Source: Doris montereyensis (taxonomy: Eukaryota > Mollusca > Gastropoda > Nudibranchia > Dorididae). From it: 64,000 nucleotides of DNA. A model generated the notes under the pieces. The model saw only the letters and a program-made list of their open reading frames with translations, ran no database searches and was not told the origin of the DNA. This document shows, piece after piece, positions 34,590-46,713 of this stretch. Every line of letters begins with the position of its first letter. Within the stretch, counting starts at the first letter, position 1. Made by a program: the position numbers and the translations under genes. The DNA lies in NCBI GenBank assembly GCA_037039925.1, contig JAXRKP010000152.1, positions 289,001 through 353,000 of the forward strand. Reading direction: 5' to 3'.

Positions 34590-35338
34590 AAATGATATTG
34601 GTGGCACAAGAAAGAACACTGGCGGCGTTGCCTCTGACAATTGCTATTGAGATTCTCTTAAACAACCTAGCCGCCTGCTGGGGTTCGTCAGTTACGACAA
34701 CGAGCATGGCTCCTAAATCGGACAAAAAGTGCAAGGTAGAGGGTCCACACGTGCCACAGGTTGCAATAAATAATTACCGATGAGATTGCTGTATTTTGAA
34801 ACTTTAGACTCTTCGGCTCTTGGCGCTGCTGACCCCGCGAATATCGCACAGTCAATAATGTGGGAGTGAGAGAAGGTGGCAACTGTAACGTGCCAAATGA
34901 CTCTTTCCATTTCTCCATGGAAAGGTAGTTATGCCATCGGGCCTATGCCTGTCCACTCGATGTAGCCCTGGGGGCTCGAGGATGCAGGGAAAGCCTAACT
35001 CTGTTAACGATCTCTTGACAATCGGATTTATCTTGGATATCTCGGAAGTCTCCCGGCTTGTAGTTTGCAAGATAAACAATGATGTCCGAGGGAATCAACA
35101 TTCAATTTGCATTTACATTCGATAGGTTGGCAGATATTGGAGCCTAGTCTGAGGGCAATGGCAATTCAAAGCTCCACGGGGCTGAGAAGATTGCCGAGGG
35201 TAGGGATGGGAAATGCATTGGCCCAAGCTGCTGATTTAGGTGATCGTGCGTCAAGAAGACGGCTTCTATTGTACTGGTCGGCATTAGCAGTGAGGTTCCC
35301 TCCTATGCTTCTTGAGTATTGAGCTTAAATTCTTTAGA
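34590..35338 (-). pseudogene. Retroelement C-terminal domain with zinc-knuckle and PD-type endonuclease-like motifs, decayed
   Basis: Minus-strand frames from 35335: TLGNLLSPVEL, stop, IAIALRLGSNICQP, CKCKLNVDSLGHHCLSCKLQ (a C-C-H-C pattern). After a shift come ILEPPGLHRVDRHRPDGITT and FPWRNGK, then IWHVTVATFSHSHIID (family consensus as I recall has W-D-A-T here). After another shift come RISIAIVRGNAASVL, ending near 34590. C-terminal regions of this type accompany reverse transcriptases in many invertebrate genomes; the zinc-knuckle followed by RPDG and W-D-T resembles a restriction-endonuclease-like fold. No reverse-transcriptase part is present here. Element class uncertain. Confidence 0.55.
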
Positions 35339-35710
35339 TTCTCTATTCGTTTGTTAATTTTTAGATCTTGATCTTGAATGATGGTCAATTCATTTGAATA
35401 AAAAAACAACAACGGAATATGTTCTTACCTTCTTTATTTTGTTTGAAACTCCAGAGATGAGTTTTTCAATGAGAGCTGACTTTGGTCTGAGACCGGGGGC
35501 CGGGGACAACTTTCACTTTCTCATTCGGATTCGCATTTCGTCAGATCGTCCTTGGTTGTGAAAGAGATGCATGCTGTAGGCTTGTTGATTGTTGTTATTA
35601 AAGTATCGATACATGTATTTATTTATGGGTAGGCCTACATCACTACACATTGTAATTCTCATCCACTTTGTTTTCTTTCTGTCTTTCTTTCTTTCTTCAT
35701 TTCTTTCTAG

Positions 35711-35985
<275 letters not shown>

Positions 35986-36211
35986 GCTGTGTTATTTCTT
36001 TTACTCGTATGATCTAAAATCAGGATTTTTGAAAAAGCAATACCACTTATAAACATGCAGTGAACGTTGCTGAATATACTGGATATATATATAATATGTT
36101 TATTAAGGGCAAACATTGTATTATTAGGATCGACATTAAATTGATTGATTTCTGTCTTCTTACCTGATTTTAATTATTTTCAGACTGTTTTCTTAGTGAA
36201 CGTAAGGTTTT

Positions 36212-36248
36212 AAAGTGCTCAAATATATATTATATATTTGAGCACTTT
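36212..36248. repeat. Perfect 18-bp inverted repeat with 1-bp spacer
   Basis: AAAGTGCTCAAATATATA (36212-36229), one T, then its exact reverse complement (36231-36248). Flanking 35983-36690 is otherwise featureless AT-rich sequence. Confidence 0.9.
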
Positions 36249-36734
36249 TGAAATTTAACATGGATCGAAGCAAAAATATTTCAGAGGTTAAATTGAAGAT
36301 GATATTTTTTGGCAACCAAACCATGTGAGCTTTTGATCTATGACCATGGTTATGCATAATATACAGCGAATCTCAGGTATCGCTCATCAAAGTGCGTCTG
36401 ACCTTTGTTTACCTCTTGGGTCAAAGGTTGATTGTGAAATACCATCAAAGAATACCATGTCGTGTTCAATTCATATAATAGATCTATTAATGTTTCAATC
36501 AATCAATCAAGAAGTAGAAAGATGAGGAATACTGAGAACATAATCAGAACGTCTGCATTCATCAGGGGATATAAAGCTTGAAAAACACAATTTTTGTAGC
36601 AACTTTAAAAGCTAGAAGGCATAATTTATTACAACAGTAAAACATAAGTACGTAACCGTTTTCCCAGGCAGTGAACAGATGCTTTCACCTGTACGTGGAC
36701 TATACGACTCCGCCCTCCATGAGTCTCCAGCTGC

Positions 36735-38930
36735 CTTGCAGGCAGATCTTGGTTGACCAAAGGTTGAGTAAGTTAGCCCCGTCAGAAAATCACAACCTGC
36801 TGCCGTGCAGGCTGGTCTTGGCTGACCAAAGGCTAAGAGAATCAACCTTAACAGAAAATCACATCCTGCTGCCTTGCAGGTCGGTCTCAGTTGACCAAAG
36901 GCTAGGAAATTAACCCCAACAAAAAATCACAACCAGTGCCCGGTAGGAGGTCTCAGGGTGGCAGCCCCATCGCCCTACCTAGGGAACAGTGTGCTAATCA
37001 CCTGCTTACCCAACACTAAAAGATTCAGAGAACAATATTTATACGATATTTATACGATACCCAGATTTACATTTCGAAGACGACCCTGAAACAAACAAAG
37101 ACTGTGATTTTTTGGAACATGGAATGTTAGAGCAGTAAATGGAAAAGAGTTAAAACTAGCTGAAGAATGGACAATTTCAAAGAAGATATTTGAGCAAGCA
37201 CAGAAGCAAAGAAAAAAGGAAAAGGACTAGAAAATGTAGGAACAAATCACACTTTAATCTTCTCAGGAGTATATGTAACTGATCGAACTAGAGAATGAGT
37301 AGGTCTCCTAATACAAGTACACAAAAGGCACGGACAGCTACTAGAACGTGGGTTTATGGACCAAACGCGTAAGTCACCGAAGAAAAAGACCTCTTTGAAA
37401 ACAATTTACAAATAGCTGTAGAGATTCTCTAACCCAAAGAGGAACTAATGGTTTTCTGAGATTTAAACATTAGAGTAGGCAACAATGTAGAAATGTCAGG
37501 TGGCGTAATAGGTAAAGAAGGAGAGAGAACAACTTCTCTAACTAAAGAGTGAGACTTGTAGACTTTTGCATACGGAAAAAACATGAAAATAGCCAAAGTC
37601 TTATTTTCACATAAAGATATCCATAAATATACAAGAGTAAATGAAGATAGAAATGAAAAATCAATCATAGATTACAAAATAGTTAACAATTCCCTTTTTT
37701 TACAGTATAATGGAAGCAAGAGTTAACAGAAGAGTTGAAGTATTTGGTGATTATCACATAGTAATTGCAAACATTAGATTACTGATTAAGGAAACGAAAA
37801 CAGAATAGGATAGAAAAGAAAGCTTCTAAACTCAACATAGAAGAACTAAATAAGAAAGAAGTAAAGGAGATATATAAAAGATGAAAAGATTTATCAGTGA
37901 AAGGCAGATTATTCTGAATGATAGCACAAAAGAAGAAAATTGGCAGTTGTATAAGGACACACTCCTCGTTTGTACTGAAGAGGTCTGTGGTAGAAAACAA
38001 ATAAAAGAGGTAGGGGGGAAAAGCATGATGGAATGAGAATGTTAAAACTAAGAAAGAAAAGAAAAGGAGGAAGCCTTATCGAAATAATTGCAAACAAAGA
38101 AGCCAGAGGAAAGGATAGGTTGCATGAGTAAAATAACTATCGCCAAAGAGGAAGTGAGGAAAACAAAACAGGACCAATGGGAAGACTTTGGACAAATACT
38201 TCAAGAAAACTACCAAGGAAATCAAAAGCTCTTCTGGTGAACAAAGAAGAGCGCGAGAAAGACCATAGCATGCCCAATTATACAAATTAAAAATGCTAAA
38301 GGATAAATAATAAAAGATAACGAAATCTTGAAACATGAAGAAATTATTTCCAGCCATTACATAAGCAAGGAATACAGATCAATTAGTAAAAGTGATAAGT
38401 AATTCAGATGAGACAACTGAAGATGTAAATATCTCAATGGAAGAATCCGAACAGCTATACGAAAGATAAGCCAGGAAAGTCCAAATAAACAGATTAAGTT
38501 TATCCAGAAATGATTAAAAACCAGGGGAGATAGGCAGACAAACTACTGCATGCAATGTGTCAATAAGTATGGAAGATAAAACAGGTGCCAATCAGTGCCA
38601 GATGACTGGAAACTGGAAAGTTGGATAGTATCAAAACACATGAAATGATTTACTATGGGATGCTCAAACTATAGAGGGACATCACTACTAAGCGTACCAG
38701 GAAAACTGTATGCTTGGATACTAGAAATGAGACTGAGGAACGTCAGAGCGGATTTAGACCAGGGAGAAGTGTACAAGACCACATATTCACTACTTTTATC
38801 AACATTGTGAAAAGTAGAGCTATCATACTTCAGGTAAGTAATGTGGAAACAGAAAAAGAGAAAAAAAATCAACCACAGCATTGTCAAAGACCACGGGCCG
38901 CTCTAATTTTTAAATAACAGATTAGATCTA
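36735..38930 (+). mobile_element. LINE family 1, copy B: 5' end to mid reverse transcriptase, heavily decayed, 3' part missing
   Basis: Three monomers of 68-69 bp (accaaaggctaagagaatcaaccttaacagaaaatcac type, phases at 36783, 36852 and 36920) precede the ggtaggaggtctcagggtggcagcccc block. Then come decayed endonuclease words at 37100-37700 (atggaatgttagagcagtaaatggaaaagag, tcacataaagatatccataaatatac). Reverse-transcriptase words SGFRPGRSVQDHIFT occur at about 38745-38790. Stops in all frames. It gives way at about 38930 to another element in the opposite direction, before the FADD box. Confidence 0.75.
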
Positions 38931-38935
38931 GTTGG

Positions 38936-39360
38936 TTGGTTATTTTCTCGTCCATATTCACCACAAGTAATGTAGTGCCGTGTGGCTACATCTCTAGATT
39001 GAAGCGGTCAATCCATTGTTTGAATTCTTCGCCGCATTTTATGACTGTTTTGAAACCTTCAGGTAATCTTGTTGCAGGGCATTGCAGAACTATGTGTTTG
39101 GTGGTCTCTGCTTTTTCGTGACATGGAGAGCAAAATCCCAGTTGCCATCTGTGCATATTATGTGCTGTTCTGGCATGCCCAGTCAACAATCGGTTTGAGC
39201 TGACCCAGTATTTTCTTTCCGTGTCAAAGTCTGGAAGCCTGGAGGTTGGATCATCGATCAGTTGGCCACCTTGAGGGGAGTCATTTTTCTACTCTCTTTT
39301 CCACTGATCATTTAGATCATATCTGGCTTGTTCTGGGAAACTTGGCAGTTCTCGGATAGA
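38936..39360 (-). pseudogene. C-terminal end of a Jockey-like LINE reverse transcriptase ORF
   Basis: The minus strand reads ARYDLNDQWKRE, DPTSRLPDFDTERKYWVSSN, RLLTGHARTAHNMHRWQLGF, CSPCHEKAETTKHIVLQCPA, TRLPEGFKTVIKCGEEF, then WIDRFNLEM and a stop. The pattern R.RTGHGR....LHRW.L..SP.C.CG...T..HI...CP.T....G is the C-terminus of Jockey-type LINE polyproteins. Only this tail is present, and one in-frame stop is seen near 39292. Confidence 0.65.
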
Positions 39361-39409
39361 CTGTCAAACGCCAGGAGAAGTCATACACTCCAACTCCAGC
39401 GGGTCCACT

Positions 39410-39700
39410 GTGGCGGATAGGGAGTGCCCCTGTAATGGGGTAGCTGTGAATATTCAATAAACAGTCCGGGACCAAATCATGGAAAGCCCTTTGACAAGGC
39501 CAAGTACCCATCAGCCACCCTAATTGGGTTACATGGAAACTATGGAGAGCAGCACGTTGGAGGCGGGTATCAGCGGAGGAACTAGACCTGACTAGTCAAC
39601 GGTGATCACCGCAAGACGTCGGACAGAACTGCGTAAGGTCAACCAGCTCAGTTAGGAAGCTACTGCTCGAACCAGCAATGGATCGTCATGTCTACGTGCT
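39410..39700 (+). mobile_element. LINE 5'-UTR fragment related to the CFDP2-type LINE
   Basis: ggtagctgtgaatattcaataaacagtccgggaccaaatcatgg resembles gttaactgtgaataaccaataagcagtcgtggacaaaactgg at about 30660 in the LINE at 30.5 kb, followed by further GC-richer sequence of the same style. No coding part follows. 39928-39985 holds a tail fragment of repeat family C. Confidence 0.45.
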
Positions 39701-40090
39701 GTGAAAAAGATGGTCCAACCCGGCGTCCAGACAAGGCTTACCTTCTCCTGGACCCACATCTCAAATATGAATATGATCGCAAGTAATAATCTCGGATTCG
39801 AGATTTTACTCTTTGTCTTTCGCCCTGATGTAGTCATTGACATTTTCACAGCTTTTCTTAGTTTGTTTTTTTTCTTCACATTTCTTCAGTTCTCAGCTGC
39901 TCATCCCGATATATGGGTCACCCTGGTGTCACCGCGTATTATGGTGAGCGGGTAAAATTGAAGTCAATGAAACAAACAATTAATCTCACCAGCTTCCTTT
40001 TCCATTGTTCCCTTGCTCGCTCGTCTCGTATTTCCTTGGGGATTCAATCTCAGGCCCTGTCTTATTGTGTCTCATGTTGTTGTTGTTCTT

Positions 40091-40188
40091 TTCTTCTTCT
40101 TCTTCTTCTTCTTCTTCTTCTTCTTCTTCTTCTTCTTCTTCTTCTTCTTCTTCTTCTTCTTCTTCTTCTTCTTCTTCTTCTTCTTCTT
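40091..40188. repeat. (CTT)n microsatellite
   Basis: About 98 bases of almost pure CTT/TTC. The long poly-Leu, poly-Ser, poly-Phe and poly-Arg frames across it are artefacts. Confidence 0.95.
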
Positions 40189-40224
40189 TTTTCGCCTCCT
40201 CTTCCTCCTCCTTCTTCAGCGTTG

Positions 40225-40470
40225 TAGTTGAAGCATAGTGTTGTGAGGCTTATAATCATACCGGCAGTTGGTTCAATTAGTTCAAACCCCACGGCTGGCA
40301 TATGTGGGTTTTTACAACATTTTACTCTCGGGAAAGGTACTTCGCTCTACTTTCATCACTTGTGAATGAGTACCCTGCTATAGGTGAGAAATATCTTGTC
40401 AGAGTGTTAATACGAAGCGCCTAACAGGCTGGTGTACTATATACTCCCTAGGGTGTTGAAAAGGATTTTG
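40225..40470 (+). repeat. Probable tRNA-derived SINE fragment
   Basis: ggttcaattagttcaaaccccacggctgg is B-box-like and is followed by a body with cgggaaaggtacttcgctc and gtgaatgagtaccctgctataggtgag, a layout common to invertebrate SINEs. Only one copy is seen in the window. 40470-40920 holds nothing else recognised. Confidence 0.4.
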
Positions 40471-40916
40471 AATGCAATGGCCTGTTGGTGGATAAATGAT
40501 GTACAGTCGGTAAGTCTGCACTTTTACGGGGATACGGCAGCTAGTCCCAAGGCCCATTTTGATCGATGGCCTGAGAATTTGAAAATTCAAATATTTCGAG
40601 CTCACTAATAAAAGATAGAAAACTAAATGGGGTCTATGAAGCACTTTCGCATTCATTCCCCCAAGTCACGTGACAGTGGGCATGACATTGTTTATCCGCC
40701 GCCGAGTCATAGACTTAACCATGGCTTATGCTGACAATAATACTACATGTACTATCGTTTCATTTGTGTCCATCATAGTTCCCCCTTGTTATTGAAAAAA
40801 ATACCTTCATGAATATTGTAATGTATACAGATTAAATAAATCGTGTTCATGACTATGAGAACAAGTCAGTATAATTTTGTCATTGTTAAGGGCAATGAGA
40901 TGTATGCTTATCACTG

Positions 40917-41151
<235 letters not shown>

Positions 41152-41561
41152 TCTCTGTGTCTCAGATAGTCTCAGATTAGTTTAAGGTGCAACATGGGAA
41201 GGGATCATGATAAATACATAAACTAATTGTATAGATCTCTGTAACATGGCTTCGATTCAAATTTATATTATTAGTATTGAATTATTATTAACTCTTTCAC
41301 TCTTTCACTTCCACTAGGGCTTATTATTATCTAGTCAAAGATGGCAGTTGTGAATGCACACGGGGTGGGGAGAGGGGGAGTGGGGGTGAGGCAGTGCAGA
41401 TCCTGCTTGCTGCAATAATATATTTGACTCCTGAAATCTGTGTCTTTCGGGAGATTTTGACAGGAAGGAGATGTTGGGGGGGGGGGGGGGGGGGGGGAGC
41501 AGATATTAAGTAAGGCAACAAGTCGATACTGTAGGGCTATTATCTTATTACATGAGGAGAG

Positions 41562-41830
41562 GATGATGGGTGGTGGCTGCAGGTAAGACCTACGTCTTTG
41601 CTTTCATTTTCACTCCTTCACCTGGCAATTATATCACCACATTTATGATGGACCTATTTTTTCCTTCATTTATCCCCCCCCCCCCCCCCAACCTCCCATG
41701 TCCAGGTAAGTGGATCGACAACCAAACCATCGGAGATCCCGTGTACAAATCAAAAACTCTCCGTGCACGTTAAAGATCCCTTGGCTGTTTACAGGGCAGT
41801 TTGGGCATGTGTGGTGTTCTCACCTCTGAG
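41562..41830 (+). repeat. Family C fragment followed by family B SINE-like fragment
   Basis: 41562-41660 shows ggtggctgcaggtaagacctacgtc, ttcactccttcacctgg and catttatgatggacc (diverged family C). 41698-41830 shows tccaggtaagtggatcgacaacc, atcggagatcccgtgtacaaatc and cacgttaaagatcccttggctgtttacagggcag (family B, 3' half). Confidence 0.5.
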
Positions 41831-41979
41831 ACAAACTCGCTGCTGAGTAAAGGAAAATCCGAATGAGAGATTAAATGTAATATGATAATAGGCTCTATTA
41901 TTTTATGGTTACAAGTCATAACTACTAGATCTAGTTTCTTTTAATCTCCAATGAATGAATATGCACCAAATCCACTAAC

Positions 41980-44900
41980 CAGTAAAATTACCAACAAAAG
42001 ACACTGTACTTCTTTCTTTCTTTATCAGCTCCCATTCTACCTTCCGGTGTTTGGGTTTTAGATGCCCGAGATGATCTTTCTCCAGGCTGCCCTGTTCTGA
42101 CATTTTCTGTTTCCTTCCGTGAAAGTTAAATTTCTTTGCGTTAATGCCTCTTTTATATCTTCTTCCCACTTTCTCCGAGGTCTGCCTTTTGGTCTTTTAC
42201 CTTGCGTTTTAGCACTGTATACTGATTTAGCTATTCTATTGTCGTTCATTTTGTTAACATGCCCAAACCATCTCAATTGATTTATTTCTATCTTAGTTTT
42301 TATGCTATTTGTTTTGGTTTGATCTTTTATTTTTGTGTTTCTGATTTTTTTCTCTCTTTTCGTTTTCCCTTCTACTCTTCTTAGATATGTCATTTCAGCT
42401 GCCTGCACTCTACTGTATTCTCTACTGTCTAAGGTCCAGGTTTCATTGCCATAGAGGAGAGTAGGACAATAAACTGTGTTGTATACTGCCATTTTGGTTT
42501 TTGTTGAGACTTCTTGTTTACCTACAAATGCCTTTCCTAGATGGTTATATACTGCACTTGCCTTTTGGATTGTCTGGCTGATTTCTTCTCTTAGTTTTCC
42601 TTCTGAGTTAATCATTACTCCTAAGTAACTGTAGTTTTCAACTTATTCTAAATTCTCCCCGTCTAATGTAAGATTTTGTGTTTTAGCTTCCCTAGTTACT
42701 AGCATTGTTTTGGGTTTTCTTTGCATTTACTGTCATTCCTCTTTTATTTAATTCATTATTCATTATGTTGATATTTGACTGGAGGTCCCTTTCTGATTTT
42801 CCAAACAGAACTAAATCATCAGCAAATGAAAGTATTGATACATTTACTGGTTTGAGCTTCCACATACCTATATTCATTTTCTTCATATTTGAGGATGCCG
42901 TTGCGACTGAATTCTTAAATGTGATAAACAAAAGAGAACTTAAGATACAACCCTGTCTTACTCCTATATCTACATCAAATTCTGCAGATAAATTTCCAGC
43001 TACTCTCACTGCACATGTTGGTTTATTGTAAAAACTTTTAATGGCTTCTATTAAATTTTGCTCTACGTTGTGTTCTTTTAAGGAATGACATAGTTCGTCC
43101 CTCCTCACAGTGTCAAATGCCTTTTCTAAGTCAACAAAACACAGGTGCAAGTCAATGTTTTCTCTCAAGGAATTGATCTATTATTTTTTCTAATTGTAAA
43201 TATGTGATCTTGTACACTTCTTCCTGGTCTAAATCGACTCTGGTGTTCTTCAATCTGACTCTCTACTCTTTTTCTTAGTCTCATTTCCAGAATCAGGGCA
43301 TACACTTTTCTTGGTACTCTAAGTAGTGATATCCCTCTATAGTTTGAGCATTCCATGGTTGATCCTTTCTTGTGTATTGGTACTACCGTTCCCTTTTCCC
43401 AGTCGTCTGGCCCCTGTTTGGACTTCCATGCTTGTTGACATATTGCATGTAGTAGTTTGTCTTCCTCTCTCCCTTGGTTTTTAATCATTTCTGGATAATT
43501 TTGATCTCCTCCTGGGGCTTTTCCTAATTTCACTTTTCTTATAGCTGTTTGAAGTTCTTCCATTGAGATACCTACATCTTCAGGTGTCTCCTCTGAATTA
43601 CTATTTACTCTTACTGTTTGATCTGTACTCCTTGTTTCATATGTTCTGGAGGGATTATGTAATTGTTGAAAATACTTTCTCCACGTTTCCATGATTTCGC
43701 TGTCTCCTTTCATTATTTCTCCTTTGGCATTCTTTATTTGTCGTATTGGGCATGTTTTGGTCTTTCTCATGCTCTTCATTGCTCCCCAGAACAGCTTTTG
43801 ATTTCCTTGATAGCTTTCTTGAAGTCTTTGTCCAAACTCTTCCCACTGTTCCTGTTTTGCTTTCCTAACTTCCTCTTTTGCGATAGTTCTTTTATTCACG
43901 TAATCTATCCCATCATCTGGTCTCTTTGTTTGCAAGTATTTCTTCCAGGCATCTTTCTTTTCTTTGATCTTAGTCTTGATATTCTCATTCCACCATGCGG
44001 TCCTTTTCCCATCTCCTTTAATTTGTTTCCTACCACAGACCTCTTCAGTACAACTGAGGAGTGTTTCTTTATATATTTGCCACGTTTCTTCTATTGTGCT
44101 TTCCTTCAGATCTATCTGCCTTTCACTGATAGATCTTTTTTTCCTGGATTGGTACATCTGTTTTACTATTGGTTTATTTAGTTCTTCTATTTTGAGTTTA
44201 GTAGCTTTCTTCTCTTTCCTTTCCTGTTTGTTTTCTTCAGTTAATAATCTCATTTTGGCTATCACTAGGTGATGATCACTAAATATTTCAGCTCCTCTGC
44301 TTACTCTAGCATCCATTGCACCTAAAAAAGGGAGCTGCTAACTATTATGTAGTCTATGATTGACTTTTCACATCTGTCTTCATTTACTCTTGTATATTTG
44401 TGGATATCTTTATGAGGAAAAAATGTGTTAGCTATTTTCATGTTATTCTTTAGGCAAAAATCTATTAGTCTCTCTCCATTTGGAGAATTGTTGTCTCTCC
44501 TTCTTTACCTATTACTCCTACTGACGTTTCTACATTGTTGCCTACTCTAGCATTTAAATCTCATAAAACCATTTATTCCTGTTTGGGTTTCTACAGCTAT
44601 TTGTAAATCGTTTTCGAAGATATCTTTTTTTCTTTGGGGGCATCTTCGTTTGGTCTATAAGCTATTAATAATTTAAATTCTCTTCCTTTTGGTTTAATAT
44701 TTACCTCTAATAGCCGTGGGCTTACAAATTTCCAACTTTCTAGTAGCATTTCTTGCCTTTTATGCATCAGGTGGCCTACTCCTGCTCTAGCTCTAGCTTT
44801 GACATTTACTCCTGAGAATATTAAAGTATGATTTGGTCCTACATTTTCTATTCCTTGTCCTTTTTTCTTTGTTTCTGTAATAGTCAAAGTGTTTACTTTG

Positions 44901-45400
44901 AATTTTTCCATTTCTTCAGCTAATTCTAACTCCTTTCCATTAATTGCCCTAACATTCCATGTTCCAAAAATCACAGTCCGTGTTCTTTTCCAGAGTCGTC
45001 TTCGAAAGTTCAAGCCGGGTATATCATTGTATATATTACTTTGAATCGGGTTGTTTTGGATAAGTAGGGGATTAGCCCACTATACCCTAGGTAGATGGTG
45101 GGGCTGCCACCTTGAGGCTCCCTACCGGGCCTTGTTATTTTCTGTCAGGGTTAACTCCCTTAGCCTTTAGTCATTCAAGACCAGCATGCAAGGCAGCAGG
45201 TTGTTATTTTCTGTCAGGGTTAACTCCCTTAGTCTTCGGTCAGTCAAGACCGGCCTGCAACGCAGCAGGTTGTTTTCTTTCAGGGTTAACTCCTTATCCT
45301 TTAGTCAGCCAAGACCTGCCTACAAAGCAGCAGGAGACTCGTGGAGGGCGGGATCATCTACTCTTCGTACAGGTGCTTACCTGTCCGCTGCCCGGACACT
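41980..45400 (-). mobile_element. LINE family 1, copy C: near full-length, broken by frameshifts
   Basis: Minus strand. 5' monomers (about 68 bp, phases at 45277, 45211 and 45142) and a gcctcaaggtggcagcccc block run to about 45070. Endonuclease: FGTWNVRAINGKELELAEEM (44980), GQGIENVGPNHTLIFSG, and after a gap DARVSRGAEIFSDHHLVIAK (44316-44255). Reverse transcriptase: GKAPGGDQNYPEM (43530), VVPIHKKGSTMECSNYRGIS (43390), FRPGRSVQDHIFT (43230), LCFVDLEKAFDTVRRDE (43145), VDIGVRQGCILSSLLF (42980), SFADDLVLFGKSERD (42830). C-terminus: NTVYCPTLLYGNETWTLDSR (42480), WFGHVNKMNDNRIAKSV, KGRPRRKWEEDIKEA (42170), then a 3' UTR ending in AAAG-type repeats near 41995. The main frame is interrupted about three times. 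The FADD box is intact. RTE-like or a neighbouring APE clade; exact clade not assigned. Confidence 0.85.
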
Positions 45401-45432
45401 GTACTTCGTGAGCTTGAAATTTAGATCTAGAT

Positions 45433-46650
45433 CTAGATTTGGTCTCTTGATACATGCAATCCACTTTCAAAATCGCAGGTTTTGTTACACTCCCCGTGGT
45501 CAGATGAGTTAAAACATGTACAATCAGTATAGTGCCTTGGCATTTTTTCGAATGAGCTCAACGCAAAGCGAAAAATAATATCAGCGACCACGTGCCTGAT
45601 GCTCATAATAGTCAATTTTCTCTCGACATTCATCAAAAATTTATCAAAGCTCTTAAGAAGAGCAATAGCTGATGTTAGTTCAATGGTGGGATTTAGCAAC
45701 AATTTGCTATTGCGGTTGAAGCACTTCAAAATGTCATTCCAAAGATCACACATTAGGGCAACTTCAGTGGTGTCCAAATATTTGATCAATCCATCTGCTC
45801 CATTTCGTCGCATCCCCAGATATTTTCCGGATAGCAGTTTGAAGCTGGTGGTACCCCTTGAAAACTGTTTATGTGACATCAGCTCAGGCAGACCATCAAG
45901 TATCTGATGAGTGTTTTTGAACAAGGCATTCAGGTCGCTCTTAGGACACCCCAATGATGCGTTGATGCTACAAAGAATGTACATATACAGGCGCTGTAAT
46001 AATTAAAAAAGTGACACTGCTTCAATGTAACAATCCACAACTGATTGACCAACTAGACTCAGAGAATGGACAGCGCAAGGTACATAATTATAGTCCACTA
46101 GATTCAAGATTTGCTTCATGCCAGTGTAAGTAACAGACAAAATGCTGGCAATTTTCAAAGTCGATGTCTTGATCTAACACGCGTTGAAGCAGAGTCTCAC
46201 CAAGACTCTGCTCTGTGCGACTGGAGATATGGTTGAATTTCAGAAAAATGTCCCACAGATTGGTGATCCATCATAATACATGTATATGAACAGCGAAGAA
46301 TGATGGTTAGCTGGTCTGTATGGGTAATATCTGGAGGGGATTCTACTGAGAAGTACCGTGACATTGCGATCTCATCCTTGAAAATTAAACCAATGACTTA
46401 TTTACCCATCATAGCAATTCTTCACAGATTGTTTTTGACGTCCATAATCGGATGTGATGCGACAAATATGGATCACATTGCCCAATCAACTATCAACTCT
46501 AATATGCCCAAATCATTATTATCGTTGTCTCTGAAGCCAACAGTTTCATTACCAGCCTACCTCGAATACAACGTGACAGAACATTTCCCGGTAGTTGCAC
46601 TGTTCCAGTATATTGCGATGCAATTGCTCATCAAGAAAAAGAAGAGAGTC
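45433..46650 (-). pseudogene. hAT-superfamily transposase fossil of the ZMYM/DUF4371 type
   Basis: The minus strand, in several frames, gives VSETVGFRDNDNDLGILELI (about 46545), KYFSIMxDS-like SRYFSVESPPDITHTDQLTI (about 46360), ETLLQRVLDQDIDFENC (about 46200), ILSVTYTGMKQI, then NYVPCAVHSLSLVGQSVVDC (about 46080), AVSLF, stop, LLQRLYMY (about 46000), and a longer open frame from 45984 (LIKYLDTTEVALMCDLWNDI). The words 'FRG.DE...G.FL.L', 'YFS...DSTPDISH.DQL', 'RGQSYDNA...GMQ' and 'YVPC.AHSLNLVG' define ZMYM-type hAT transposases. Here the RGQSYDN block is deleted. Host-domesticated relatives exist, but the stops and deletion make this a dead copy. Confidence 0.7.
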
Positions 46651-46713
46651 ATTTATTTACATAGAAATAAAACAAAGCATTATTATCAGCATTTTTTTTG
46701 GGCCTGGATTTAA

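Noticed and set aside
40005..40301. Poly-Leu, poly-Ser, poly-Phe and poly-Arg frames
   Set aside because: All lie on the (CTT)n array at 40091-40188.
43663..44272. Plus-strand frames of up to 172 codons
   Set aside because: Antisense of the LINE copy C linker and reverse-transcriptase region; no independent motifs.
45599..46713. Plus-strand frames of 102 and 137 codons
   Set aside because: Antisense shadows of the ZMYM-type hAT transposase fossil on the minus strand.
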